From assembly GCF_032884065.1 (NCBI RefSeq), contig NC_088866.1:49591268-49655267 (forward strand): 64,000 nucleotides of DNA, given 5' to 3'. Of the stretch, positions 20,710 through 32,356 are shown in pieces. The stretch comes from Artemia franciscana. Taxonomy: Eukaryota; Arthropoda; Branchiopoda; Anostraca; Artemiidae. Both the position numbers and the translations under genes were made by a program. A model generated the notes under the pieces. That model saw nothing but the letters and a program-made list of their open reading frames with translations, was not told the origin of the DNA and did no database searches. Position 1 is the first letter of the stretch. The number at the start of each line of letters is the position of its first letter.

Positions 20710-21785
20710 CAAACAGTTCGTGGTAACGAACCGTAGTAAGGAGTGAGCCGGTTAAATAGTAACCGAAACTCTAAAAAACGGAATTTTGATACCAATAGTT
20801 GTATCAAAAGAATTGCGTTTTCATTCTTATTTTAAATATATAAGTTTCATCAAGTTTAATTTTACCCATCAAAAGTTATGAGCCTGAGAAAATTTGCCTT
20901 ATTTTAGAAAATAGGGAAAATACCCCATAAAAGTCATAAAACCTTAACAAAAAATAAAATCTTAACATCAGATTAAGCGTATCAGAGAACCCTACAGTAG
21001 AAGTTTCAAGCTCCTATCTGCAAAAATGTGGAATTGTGCATATTTTGTCAGACGACAGATAACGGATGTATGTTTGTTTGTCTTTTTCTTTTTTTCCAGT
21101 GGTGACCTAATGGACCCAGTGGTCCTAGAATATTGCAAGAGGGTTCATTCTAACGGAAGTTAAAAGTTCTAGTGCCCTTTTAAGTTACCGAAAAATTGGT
21201 CACCTAGACCCCCTCCTACGCACATTTTTTTCCGAAAGTCACCGAATAGAAATTTGTAGGTAGCCACTCTGCTTAGTGTAGTCAAAACCGTAATAACTAT
21301 GTCTCTAGGGACAACTTAATCCCCCACTGTCCTCGGGGGATGGGCTGCAAGTTATAAACTTTGACTATTATTTACATACAGTAATGGTTATTATGAAGTG
21401 TATATACGTTTACGGGAGGACTTTTTCGCGTTGGGGTGGGGTCGGGTCGGGGGAGAGGGTTACGTGGAAGGATCTTTCCAGGGAAGAATTTATCATGAGG
21501 GAAGAGAATTTCCATGAAGGGGGCACAGGATTTTCTAGTATTATTTAAAAGAAACTATAAGAAAAAATTCAACTGGAAGCAATGAGGAGCATCAAAACTT
21601 AAAACGAACATAAAATTTTATGTATATAAGGGGGTTCGTCTCCTCCAAAATATCTCACTCCTTACGCTAAAGCATTTTTTGTAATTTCAATGATTTATTC
21701 CACGGCCTTTGTGATTCAGGGGTCATTCTTAAGGATTTAGGACAAAATTTTAGCTTTAGTGTAAAGAGCAAGGTGTTGACGTGGT
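20710..21785 (+). repeat. R repeat copy 4 (A and part of B)
   Basis: Starts TTCAAACAGTTCGTGGTAAC with one mismatch in the hairpin (GAACCG). Module A runs to about 21560, and B follows to 'gtgtaaagagcaaggtgttgacg' near 21780. Modules C and D are missing. A SINE lies about 130 bp downstream. Confidence 0.8.
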
Positions 21786-21914
21786 GTTGATTTTTCGAAA
21801 TGCAAGTGGATTTTCTGGAACAGGTCTTTTCTTGAAAACGTGAAATCCGTTCGGCCCAATTTAAATTAAAACAATAAACCTGCCTCTGTCCTTAAATAAG
21901 TTATTTGCTTATCG

Positions 21915-22230
21915 AACTTCCTGGCTAAGTGGTTGGCGCGCTGATTTGGGAATTCTTTGTCCAAGGGGCACGGGTTTGATCTCTCTCATTGACAGTTAGT
22001 TAATTTAGGACGGGGCCAGTGGTGTGACTCACTAAACTCATCCAGAGTCGACCCAACTCTAAATGGGTACCTGGAGAAACCTGGGAAAGGTAAGCAGGAA
22101 GAGCGTGCGAAAGTACAGGATGGCTGGTTCCCAGCCCCAACTTGCACTTCCTGGTTCAAGGGCTACGCACCGGAGATCAGCGCCGCCGATTTGGACCTTG
22201 AGGGTCTTATCCCGTTATACTTAATTACCA
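21915..22230 (+). mobile_element. tRNA-derived SINE, copy 1
   Basis: The head has a pol III A box (TGGCTAAGTGGTTGGCGCG) at 21922 and a B box-like GGGTTTGATCTCT about 50 bp later. The body (gtggtgtgactcactaaact ... CCAGAGTCGACCCAACTCTAAATGGGTACCTGGAG ... 'gcgtgcgaaagtacaggatgg' ... 'ggagatcagcgccgcc') matches 42690-42900 closely, proving a dispersed family. It encodes no protein and would depend on a LINE for mobility. The tRNA part is the more decayed of the two copies. Confidence 0.85.
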
Positions 22231-23390
22231 AATTATTGAACTTGATTCTTTTGTATCGGTTTGACCCATTCTATTTTTCATTCATTTAATTTTCGGCCAG
22301 TTATTTATCAGCAGCGTGCCGCCAAGGTCTAGTGCCAGAGCCTCTAAATTATTCCAAAAAAGTTTAACTGCACCGTGTTGGCAACGCTGTCACTCAGCCC
22401 TTTTTATCGTATACCCAACTATTGATCTTTCATTATCGGTGTATTTTCTAGGGTCTGCCAACTCTTCATTTTTGTCGTACTTGGAGCGTCCCTTTTCCCA
22501 CCATTATTCCCATATCGTATCTCTTTGTTAATGCTCACGCCATATGTGGCGCGTGCCAGCTAGTACACACGAATTTTGAGAGTAGCCAACCCTTGAGCAT
22601 TTAATAGCCATAAATAGCTTCTTTTTTTCATTTTCACAGCAATAAAATTATATATTATTAATAATGATCATCAAATAAAAAGCTACTTAAATAAAGAAAA
22701 TTAGTGTGAAAGTATCATTTGTAGTGTTGACTTTAAAACAGTCGCAATATTATCTACAATTATCGCCAAAGCGGTTCGGATATTCAAGTCTATTTCAGAG
22801 GTATGTAAATATTTTAATTCAAATTTAATTTGGATTAAATTAGTTTAAATTTAAATTTAATTAGATTTTATTATTAAATATAAATTTATTAAATTAAAAC
22901 TAAATTTAATTATTTTAATTTAAATTCGCACTAGTCTAAAGAGGGAGGCGCTATTCCTTTTTGTTTCAAAATTAAAAGAAATTTCTTTATTTTAAAAAAA
23001 GGCCTCTCCTCTTGGCGGCACCAACATCTTTAAAGTAACTATTTTCAACACCTTGAACTAGTAACTATTTTTGTGTATCACCTAAAAACAAATAAATTTC
23101 AAATCATTACCATCTCAATTATTCTTAAATTTGACTAGCTAAATTATGCAGATTTTATTTTGGAGAATTCTTCAACCAGTTTTAACAAACTTCTGCCTCT
23201 TCCATTTTTTTCAGTGAACTTTTCTGTCATACGACATCCCTTCCATTCTGCAAAATTACTAGAATTCAACAAAAAATACTTTCCATTTGCTCCAAAATCT
23301 CTTCCTTCCGTCTGATCATTTTGATCATACGTTTGATCAGGCACGCAAGTACATTTTTTTTCGGGATGGACAATATTAAAAATATAATAT
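22231..23390. other. No recognisable gene
   Basis: 22231-22560 is somewhat richer in GC and contains a CACGCCA-TATG-TGGCGCGTG imperfect palindrome (about 22534-22553). 22800-22930 is a run of AATTTAAATTTAATT-like sequence. Short frames on both strands show no family motif. Confidence 0.4.
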
Positions 23391-24977
23391 CAAACAGTTC
23401 GTGGTAACGAACTGTAGTAAGGAGCGACCTAGCTCAATAGTAAACGAAACTATAAAAAAAGGAGTTTTGATACCAATAGATGCATCAAAAAAATCGGATT
23501 TTTATGCTGATTTTAAATATATATGTTTAATCAAATTTAGTCTTACTCATCAAAAGTTACGAACCTGAGAAAATTTGTCTTATTTTGGAAAATAAGCAGA
23601 AACACCCCCTAAGAGTCAAAGGATCTTAACGAAAACACACCATCGAATTCCGTGTATCATAGAACGCTATTGCAGTAGTTTTAAGCTCCTATCTACAAAA
23701 ATATAGAACTCAGTATTCTTGCCAGAAGACCGATCACGGATTCGTGTTTATTTGTTTGTTTGTTGTTTTTTTTCCAGGGGTGACTGTACCGACCAAGTGG
23801 CCCTAAAATACGGCAAGAGAGCTCGTTCTAACGAAAATTAAAGTTCTAGTGCCCCTTTTAAGTTACCAAAAGAATTGGAAGGTACCTTGGCCCCCTCGCC
23901 CGCTTTTTTTTCCCAAAGTCAACGGATCAAAATTTTGAGATTGCCATTTTGTTCAACATAGTCGAAAAACATAATAACTATGTCTTTAAAGCTCACTTAC
24001 TCCCCCACAGTTCAGGGGGGAGGGGCTGCAAGTTACAAGTTTGAAGACCTTTTCAGGGGGATTTTTGGTTTTGGGGGTTGAGGGGAGGGGGCTACGTGAG
24101 AGAATCTTCCCTTGGAAAAATTTGTCATGAGAGAAGAGAAATTCCATGGAGGGGGGTGCAGGATTTTCTTGCATTATTTTTGTAAAAAACAATGAAAAAA
24201 TAAATATGAAAAAGTATTTTCAATTGAAAGTAAGGACCAGCATCAAAAGTTAAAACGAAAATTTGGGGGGGGGAAGCGAACATTATTACGCATATGCGGG
24301 GCTCATCTCCTCCTAAATACCTCGGTCTTTACGCTAAAGTATTCTTAGTAATTTCAACTATTTATTCTACAGCCTTTATGATTCAGGGATCATTCTTAAA
24401 GAATTGGTACAAAATTAAAGCTTTAGTGTAAAGAACAACGTATTAACGAGGGGAAAACCCCCTCATATACATAATAAAAATATACAAATATAGAAGCTCG
24501 TTACGTAAGTCAGTTTATAAGTTACGTATATTTTTTACTCATAAAAACGTTCGTTAAAAATAAAGGAATTCTAGCTGCCTTTTTAAGTAACTGAAAAATT
24601 GGAGGGCAACTAGGCCTCCCCCCCACCCTTTTTCTCAAAATCGTCTGATCAAAACTAAGAGAAAGCCATTTAGCAAAAAAACATTAATACGAAAATTTCG
24701 TTTTAATTATTCATTTGCAGAGAGCCAAAGTCAAACATGAATTAATTCAAAAACGTTCAGAAATCAAATAAAAAAATGGTGTTTTTAACTGAAAGTAAGG
24801 AGCGACATTAAAACTTAAAACGAACAGAAATCACTCCGTGTATGAAAAGGGCTGCTCCCTCCTCAACGCCCCGCTCTTTACGCTAAAGTTATTTACTGTT
24901 TTATAAAGTACAATTGAGAGAAAGAGTCAAACCTTAGCGTAAAGAGCTGGGTTTTGAGGAGGGAACAGCCCCTTTCA
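23391..24977 (+). repeat. R repeat copy 5 (A-B-C-D, right arm of D truncated)
   Basis: Starts ATCAAACAGTTCGTGGTAAC. All four modules are recognisable in order. A G-run insertion (about 24262-24275) lies inside the opening phrase of B. The right arm of D stops at 'gggaacagcccctttca' (24977), where unrelated sequence begins. Confidence 0.85.
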
Positions 24978-25310
24978 GCTTATTATATCTTTGCTCGTTT
25001 TGCTTACACAAGAATTCCACCTTTTTGATTATCCTGACTATCCTATTTGACCTTTCCTTTCTGACTATCCTGACTGACGTTTTTGACGATGCTGATAGGG
25101 TAAAGTGGCTTTACTGCAATTTTTATAGCTAACTAGCTGTTGGGGTGGCGCTTCGCGCCACCCCAACACCTAGTTGGTGGGGGCGCTTCGCGCCCCCCCC
25201 CAAGCCCCCCCGCGCGCGTAAGTCGTTACGCGCCATAATAGTTACGCGCCATTGTAGTTGTGTCCCTATGTCCCACCTGTGAATATAGATATATATATAT
25301 ATATATGGTT

Positions 25311-25505
25311 TTAACTACGTAAAACTTGCGAATATACAACATTCTTTGCTGTCCCATTGTCTTTGCATATAAATAGATTGTCAGGTTTACCGACTCTTGA
25401 ACATGCAACATATAATGGTCCATGGGAAAACAATCTGTATTCAGATCTATACCTCATGATTCTAATGATTGCCCTTGAGCTTTGTTGATGGTGATTGCTA
25501 ATCGA
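25311..25505 (-). pseudogene. Helitron helicase (Pif1-like) C-terminal remnant
   Basis: The minus strand encodes TINKAQGQSLE, then GIDLNTDCF, then YVACSRVGKPDNLF and VVYSQVLRS followed by TAA: the last part of the Pif1-like helicase domain of Helitron RepHel proteins (motifs V-VI). An in-frame TGA follows SLE, and one base is missing after DCF, so it is a dead fragment. Similarity to the copies at 61357-61608 and 61789-62115 fixes the identity. Confidence 0.85.
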
Positions 25506-25522
25506 CCATTCCCTGTCCCGGT

Positions 25523-26060
25523 GTCCCGGTCGTCATTTACATCCCCCTGTTTCCCCCGGTGTCCCCGTTGTAGTTGTGTCCCTGTGTCCCGGTCGTCATT
25601 TATATTCCCTGTGTCCCGGGTCCCGGTCATCATTTGTATCCCGGTGTCCCGGTCTGTATATACATTCGTTTTTTAGTTTTGTTTTTCTCCTTTATTTTTT
25701 TCCTTTTTTTTCTTTTTTAGCTTATTTAGATTTTTAGATTTTTTAGTTTTTTTTATTAGTTTTTAGTTTTTATTTCTTTTTAGTTTTTTTGTCCCGGTCG
25801 TCATTTATATCCCCCTGTTTCCCCCGGTGTCCCCGTTGTAGTTGTGTCCCTGTGTCCCGGTCGTTATTTATATTCCCTGTGTCCCGGTCGTCATTTGTAT
25901 CCCGGTGTACCGGTCTGTATATACATTCGTTTTTTAGTTTTGTTTTTCTCTTTTATTTTTTTCCTTTTTTTTTCTTTTTTAGTTTATTTAGATTTTTAGA
26001 TTTTTTAGTTTTTTTATTAGTTTTTAGTTTTTTTTTCTTTTTAGTTTTTTTGTAGTTTTT
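25523..26060. repeat. Two tandem 268 bp units within the Helitron
   Basis: GTCCCGGTCGTCATTTA(C/T)AT followed by CCCCCTGTTTCCCCCGG appears at 25523 and 25791. Each is followed by the same GTTGTAGTTGTGTCCCTGTG and 'tctgtatatacattcgttttttag' series and a T-rich tail. GTCCCGGT phrases recur inside each unit, so there is a smaller ancestral repeat within the larger one. Confidence 0.88.
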
Positions 26061-26935
26061 ACCTTCTTTTTAGTTTTGTTAATTTTTTTTTTTACTTGTG
26101 TCCTGGTCGTCATTTATACTCCCTGTGTCCCGGTGCTTTGTTGATTGCTAATCGAACATTCCTTTTGTCCTGGTCGCTTTCTCTTTGAGTGTCGTCATTT
26201 ATTTTTTTCTTTTTTAGTTCTTTTAGTTTTTACCTTTTTTAGTTTTTTTTTAGTTTTTAGTTTTTTTTAGTTTTTTACCTTTTTTTAGTTTTTTTAGTTT
26301 TTTTAGTTTTTTAGCTTTTTTATTTTTTTTATTAGTTTTTAGTTTTTTTGTAGTTTTTGCCTTTTTTTTAGTTTTTTTAGTTTTTTAGCTTTTTTATTAG
26401 TTTTTAGTTTTTTTTGTAGTTTTTGCCTTTTTTTAGTTTTTTTAGTTTTTTAGCTTTTTTATTTTTTTTATTAGTTTTTAGTTTTTTTTGTAGTTTTTGC
26501 CTTTTTTTAGTTTTTTCAGTTTTGACGTCACCTGATGTCGCTTTCTCTTTGAGTGTCGTCATTTATTAGTTTTTTCCTTTTTTTCTTTTTAGTTTTTTAT
26601 TGGTTTTTACCTTTATTTTAGCTTATTTTTCAGTTTTTTCCTTTTTTTTAGTTTTTTTTTATTTTTATTTTTTTTAGTTTTTTACCTTTTTTTAGTTTTT
26701 TTAGTTTTTTTAGTTTTTTAGCTTTTTTACTTTTTTTATTAGTTTTTAGTTTTTTTTTGTAGTTTTTGCCTTTTTTTAGTTTTTTCAGTTTTTTTTTTAG
26801 TTTTTTATTGGTTTTTACCTTTATAGTTTTTTTAGTTTTTTAGCTTTTTTATTTTTTTTATTAGTTTTTAGTTTTTTTTGTAGTTTTTGCCTTTTTTTAG
26901 TTTTTTCAGTTTTGACGTCACCAGATCCAGTTTTT
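26061..26935. repeat. T-rich minisatellite (TTTTTAGTTTTT motif)
   Basis: Hundreds of bases built from TTTTTAGTTTTTT, TTTTTGTAGTTTTTGCC and TTTTTATTAGTTTTTAG phrases, interrupted by 'gtcgctttctctttgagtgtcgtcattta' at about 26176 and 26537. Higher-order repetition is visible (for example 26330-26410 against 26400-26490). It lies entirely inside the minus-strand Helitron. Confidence 0.88.
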
Positions 26936-27000
26936 CAGGTGACGTCACCTGACACATCCATCCATCCATCCACAGACAACTTATTTATATATATATAGAT

Positions 27001-27419
27001 TAAATAAAAAAAAGTTTTTTTTAACTGCAAGTAAGGAGCGACATTAGAACTTGGCGAACAGAAATTATTCCGTATAATGACTTCTGGCATAAAATACAAA
27101 ATTCCACATTTTTGTAGATAGGAGCTTGAAACTTCCATTTCAGGGTTCCCTGATACGCTAAACCTGATGGAGTGATTTTCGTTAAGATTCTATGACTTTT
27201 AGGGTTATTTCCCCCTATTTTTTAAAATAGGGCAAATTTTCTCAGGCTCATAACTTTTGATAGGTAAGACTAAACTTAATGAAACTTATATATTCAAAAT
27301 CGGCATTAAAATTTGATTCTTTTGATGTAACTATTGGTATAAAAATACTGTTTTTTAGAGTTTCGGTTACTACTGAGCCGGGTCATTCCTTACTACTGTT
27401 CGTTACCCCGAACTGTTTG
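27001..27419 (-). repeat. R repeat copy 6, minus, 5' portion of A with a D fragment
   Basis: 27012-27076 is the opening phrase of a D arm (gcaagtaaggagcgacatta ... 'cgaacagaaattattccgta'). It is fused to module A in reverse ('cttctggcataaaatacaaaattccac'), which runs to the hairpin end at 27415 followed by TTTGAT. The hairpin is imperfect (GTTCGTTACCCCGAACTG). The internal deletion removed most of the element. Confidence 0.78.
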
Positions 27420-27591
27420 ATAACTGAGTTAAATAAACGTGGGGGTGGAAAAAGTCATCTTCTTAAGCAGTTTTTTCCTTTTAATAAGTAAAGCTTCCAC
27501 GAAATTTTTTTGATCTTACCTTCCTTCTTTTACCAAGTAGAGTTTTCAAACAAGTATGCGCAAGTATGGACTTTCTTGAGATTAAATGAAA

Positions 27592-28766
27592 AACAAGTTT
27601 TTTTCAACTGAAAGTAAGGAGCACCGTTAAAATTTAAAACGAACAGAAATTACTACGTATGTGAGGGGATTTTCCCTCTCCTAAACACCTCGCTCTTCGC
27701 TCTAAAGTTTTTCGGCACAAAAACGACCCTTATGTTTCAGGAGTCCTTCTTAAAGAATTGGGATACAATTTAAACTTTAGCGTAAAGAGCAAAGTGTTGA
27801 GGAGGGGGCAACCCCCATCATATATGCAATGATTTATGTTTGTTTTAAGTTTTAATGTTGTTCCTTACTTTTGGTGGAAAAAACTGGTTTGTTACTTAGT
27901 TTCTAATATTTTTTTTTTAAATAAGGCCAGAAAATCTGGCTCCACCTCCACGGAAAAATACCCGTCCCCATGGAAATATCCCCTGGACAATTCGATCCTG
28001 GCGAAAATTTACCCCGGACAATTACCCTTAACATCTCCACGTGTTAAAGTGAGTCGGTAAAGAGAAAGCAAGACATATAAAAAATTTCGTATAGGAATTC
28101 TGGCAAATTTCTTCAGCATAAAATTCCCCTGAAAAGCTCACCACCTGGAAACTTACTTCTCCGTGGAAAATTCTCTCCGTTTGAAACCATCATCCTAGCA
28201 GAAAACTCGCCCTCCCCTCCCTACCCAAAAAATGTATGCATACTTCCGGATAACAAATACTATACGAAAACAATGGGCAAATTTTGTAACTTAAAGACCT
28301 TTCGCCAGGGACTAAAGGTCATGTTATCTCCAACAACATAGTTTAATTATATCAAACTTTAAATATGAAGATTTTGGGGAAAAAGTGGCGCAGGATGGAG
28401 CCTAGTTGTCCTCAAATTTTTTTGGTCACTTAGAAAGGAGCACTAAAAATTTTGATTTTTGCTAGAATGAGCCCTCTGCCCATACTCTAGGCCCACTGGA
28501 TCGATATGAACACAACTGGGGAAAATCACACATCCGTGACCTTTTTCTGACAAAAAAAAATTCACATTTTTGCAGATAGAGGCAAATTTTCTCAGACTCG
28601 TAGCCTTTGATGGGTGATATTAAACTTGCTAAAACTTAATTATTTGGAATCAGCATAATAAGCCCATTCTTTTGATATATCTATTAGCATCAAAACTCTG
28701 TTTTTCAGTGTTTCGGTAACTATTGAGTCAGGTCTTTCTATGCTTACAGTTCGTTACCACGAACTG
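27592..28766 (-). repeat. R repeat copy 7, minus (foldback + diverged A)
   Basis: 27592-27890 is a foldback (gaaagtaaggagcaccgtta ... 'ctctaaagttt' / 'aaactttagcgtaaagagcaaagtgttgagg'). A diverged minus-strand module A follows and ends with CAGTTCGTTACCACGAACTG at 28747-28766. Module A here is longer and C-rich (about 27930-28230), resembling 8785-9135. Confidence 0.75.
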
Positions 28767-28920
28767 TATGAAATTTAAATGTAAGTCCAAATTTATTCCG
28801 ACAGCAATAAAGTCAATGAAATTATGCGAAGAAAACGGTTCATTTACTTTGTGAACAGCTTTGATAGCTTTATGGCCGTCGTGGGACCCCTGCATTATGT
28901 ATTATGCAATTACTATTTTA

Positions 28921-29233
28921 TATACAGTCCTCCTCATATACATTTCCTCCTTGTATATATTAAAAATATCCTCATATACTCAAATACAGTCCCCGTCATA
29001 TACATGATAATTTTCGTTTCTTTAATTCTTATTTATTATTTAATTCTTTTTATTCATTAATTAATTCTTTTTTTCTATATACAGTCCTCCTCATATATAT
29101 TTCCTCCTTGTATATATTAAAGATATCCTCATATACTCAAATACAGTCCCCGTCATATACATGATAATTTTCGTTTCTTTAATTCTTATTTATTATTTAA
29201 TTCTTTTTATTCATTAATTAATTCTTTTTTAGA
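28921..29233 (+). repeat. Tandem duplication, 157 bp unit, two copies
   Basis: TATACAGTCCTCCTCATATA begins at 28921 and at 29078, and the copies remain nearly identical through 'attcattaattaattctttttt'. Inside the unit a CAGTCC(T/C)C(C/G)TCATATA phrase occurs twice. The unit therefore derives from shorter repeats. Recent duplication; no coding role. Confidence 0.92.
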
Positions 29234-30082
29234 ATTAAAAAGGTTTAATTCTTTTTAGTATGTTCATTTAAAACAATTATGTCTTTTTTTTTAATTCTTT
29301 TCTTTTATAAAACCGTATCTAGGGTTGTCTTATATAGAAGCAGGTAATAAACCATCACAATCCCCATCCTTTACATTAAAGTTTGGCTATTTGTATAACA
29401 ATTCTTCGTTTAGAAGGTCTCATTTAAAATTTTTGCTATTCAAAATACGATGAACTAGTTCCAGCCATATCCATACTGCTTGGACTATTTGGGCATATTT
29501 TTTGGCTATACTCAAACAGTATTTTAGTTTCACAATTTGCGCTAATGTCAAAATTCGATAAAAATTAAAAGTTAGATAACCAACATTTCAATTTAATTTG
29601 CAAATAATTATTGATTATGCAAAGAAAAAAAAAATGTATAAAAAGCTAGTTTGAAAGACTACAAAATCAGTATTGGAAAAAATCTAACTTGATTTGACTT
29701 TTGACATCTTCATTTACAATTTTTGGAATTAAATTTGTATGGTCAGAAACAATATCGATCAATTATTATTTTAGAATTACACAATATTTCAGGTGTGTGA
29801 AGTTTTTTTTTAATCTTTTTCCATTTTCTTTTGTTCTTTTTTCATTTGTGTTTCCTTTCGTGAATTCCCTGGTTGGTTGTACGATCATCCCAAATAAGGT
29901 CATTCAAAAGAAAGTCTTCGCCCCTCCCGCAAAGCCACTGACAATGAGACAGAATAAAAGACACATCATCACAGTTCGTTTAAACAGCAAAATCATTATT
30001 TTGTGTGGAAATTATAAAAAAAGTATAAAAAAATCAAATTTTCGATTTTTGATGAAAGGGGTTGGGTTCATTGTACAAAATT
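29234..30082. other. No recognisable gene
   Basis: AT-rich sequence. A 127-codon frame at 29701-30084 is rich in Phe, Ile and Lys, as expected of AT-rich DNA. It ends in the R copy that follows and has no family motif, so I do not call it a gene. Confidence 0.45.
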
Positions 30083-31576
30083 AAATAACAAAAAGATTTT
30101 TTAACTGAAAGTAAGGAGCGACATTAAAACTTGAAACGAACAGAAATTACTTCGAATATGAAAGGGCTGATTCCTCCTCAATGCCTCGCTCTTTACGCTA
30201 AAGTTTCACTCTTTCTCTCAACTCTACTTTTTAGTAAAACAGTAAAAAACTTTAGCGTAAAGAGTGGGACGTTGATGAGGAATCAGCCCCTTTCATATAC
30301 GAAGTAATTTCTGTCCGTGTTAAATTGAATATCGCTCCTTACTTTCAGTTAAAAAACTTTTTTTATTTAATTTCTGAACGTTTTTGAATCAATGCATGTT
30401 TTAATTTTGGCTCTCCGCAGAGGAATAATTAAAACGAAATTTGCATTTTTTTTTTGGCTAAATAGCTTTCTCATAGTTTTGATAAAATGACTTTGAGAAA
30501 AAAGGAGTGGGGGAGGAAGCCTAGTTGCCCTCCAAATTTTTATCCCAATTCATTAAGAATGACCCCTGAATCACAGAAGCCGTAGAATAAATAGCCGAAA
30601 TCACTAAAAATACTGTAGCGTAAAGAGCGAATTATTAGAATGAGGTCAGCCCCTCATATGCGTAATAATTTTTGTTCGTTTTAAGCTTTAGTTCTTCTCC
30701 TTACTTCCAGTTGAAAAAACTTTTTTCATATTTACTTTTTCGTTGTTTTTTTTTAATTAATGCTAGAAAATTCTGCGCTCCTTCCATGGAAATTTTCTTC
30801 CCCCATGACAAATTCCTCGATGGAAAGTTCTCCCAAAATATCCTCCTCTTCTCAACCCCTCCCCAACCAAAAAATCCCCCTGAAAACGTCTGTACACTTC
30901 CCAATAACCATTACTATATGTAAGCACTGGTCAAAGTTTGTCACTTGTAGCTCCTCCCACGGGGACTGTGGGGGAGTAAGTGATCCCAAAAGACATAGTT
31001 ATAAGGTTTTTCGACTACGCTTAATAAAATAGCCATCTCAGAATTATGATCCAGTGACTTTGGGAAACAATTAGCGTGGGAGGGGGCCTAGGTGCCCTCC
31101 AGTTTTTTTGGTCGCTTAAAAATGGCACTAGAACTTTTCATTTCCTTTAGAATGAGTCCTCTCGCAACATTCTAGGACGACTGGTTCATAACGATCACCC
31201 CTGAAAAAAAAACAAACAAACAAACAAATAAACACGCATCCGTGATCTGCCTTCTGGCAAAAAATACAAAATTCCACATTTTTGTAGATAGAAGCTTGAA
31301 ACTTCTATACCAGGGTTCTCTGATACGCTGAATCTGATGGTGTGATTCTATGACTTTTAGAGGGTGTTTCCCCCTATTTTCTAAAATAAGGTAAATTTTC
31401 TCAGGCTCGTAACTTTTGATGGGTAAGACTAAACTTGATAAAACTTATATATTTAAAATCAGCATTAAAATTTGATCCCTTCGATGTAGCTATCGGTATC
31501 AAAATTCCATTTTTTAGAGTTTTGGTTGCTATTGAGTCGAGTCGCTGCTTACTAGTTCGTTACCACGAACTGTTTG
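30083..31576 (-). repeat. R repeat copy 8, minus, complete (D-C-B-A)
   Basis: In plus-strand order: the D foldback at about 30100-30370 (with arms around 'tttcactctttctctcaactctactttttagtaaaacagtaaaaaac'), C at about 30370-30540, B at 30540-30720, and A at 30720-31572. It ends with the hairpin (CTAGTTCGTTACCACGAACTG) and TTTGATTAA. Much of C and B is shortened compared with copy 3. No protein frame. Confidence 0.85.
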
Positions 31577-31928
31577 ATTAAGTTGATAGGTTTTTGAATT
31601 AACTTTTAAAATATCTTTCCTGGTATTTTATTGCAAAAATTAAAAAGCAAGTATTTTTTTGTGAATTGAAGGCCCTACATGGTCAACCAAAAATCAAACC
31701 CATCTTTAATCCCTTAGTTCTATGACTTTCTATCTTAGTTCTTTCCTAGGAATGATGTAAAGACGAATAGATGATAGATTTATTTATCAACAAGTGAAGT
31801 GACTAATCCCTTTTTATACAATCCTAAAAAGGGTGGTCGATGTTTACTCCCCCCAAAAAAATACTTCCCCGCTGTGGAAAGGAAGTCTTTCCAAATTTGA
31901 TAAAAAAAAAATTTAATTTCTTTATGGG

Positions 31929-32356
31929 GAAGGAATTTCGGTACTTGTGTATTATGCGCCAGTCATTCAAGTTTCCGCTGTGTCGAACTCGAGAACAAAC
32001 CGATTTTTCGTTAGATCTTTCGTTACTTTAGAAACAAATTCGGGCGATATATTTGCACACTAAGGGGGAGGGGGTAAGGTGTAACGGGTTTGCATGCAAA
32101 TATGTTAGGTACAATTATTCTGCATACTATGAAGTAAGAATTGTTTTTGGCCTTCAAACTGTCCAAATACTTTGCACCCTCCTAATGGGCAAATACGTAG
32201 CCCAAATTATATTTTTCCCATATATTATGTCACTTGTCTTTGTCTTGTCTCGGGCTAAGCTGAAAGAAACTAACGAAGAAACCGGTTTGTTCTCGAATCT
32301 TACACAGCGTAAACTTGAGTGAGTGGTGTATAATTCACAAGTACTAAAATTCCTTC
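31929..32356. mobile_element. MITE-like element with about 94 bp terminal inverted repeats
   Basis: 31929-32021 (gaaggaatttcggtacttgt ... CAAGTTTCCGCTGTGT ... GAGAACAAACCG ... TTCGTTAG ... CTTTC) is the reverse complement of 32262-32356, with roughly one base in six different. The spacer is about 240 bp. The 89-codon frame at 32053-32322 crosses the right arm and has no motif. This is a small non-autonomous DNA element or an inverted duplication. The superfamily is unknown because no transposase and no clear target duplication are visible. Confidence 0.75.

Larger units (their letters stand above)
25133..26999 (-). mobile_element. Helitron, non-autonomous, minus orientation
   Basis: Read on the minus strand it begins TCTATATATATATAAATAAG at 26999, preceded by A. 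It ends with a GC-rich hairpin (GGGGTGGCGC / GCGCCACCCC) and CTAG at 25136-25133, followed by T: the canonical Helitron 5'-TC and 3'-CTRR ends with A|T insertion. The interior holds, in element order, a GGAT microsatellite, a long A-rich array, two 268 bp units and a helicase C-terminal remnant. A second, upstream 3' hairpin with its own CTAG lies at 25170-25173. Rep and most helicase motifs are absent, so it cannot be autonomous. Confidence 0.82.

Noticed and set aside
25133..25200. GC-rich hairpins followed by T/C runs as bacterial-type terminators
   Set aside because: They coincide with Helitron 3' ends (CTAG borders) in animal DNA.
29701..30084. 127-codon plus-strand frame
   Set aside because: AT-driven composition, ends at the border of an R repeat, no domain or splice context recognised.
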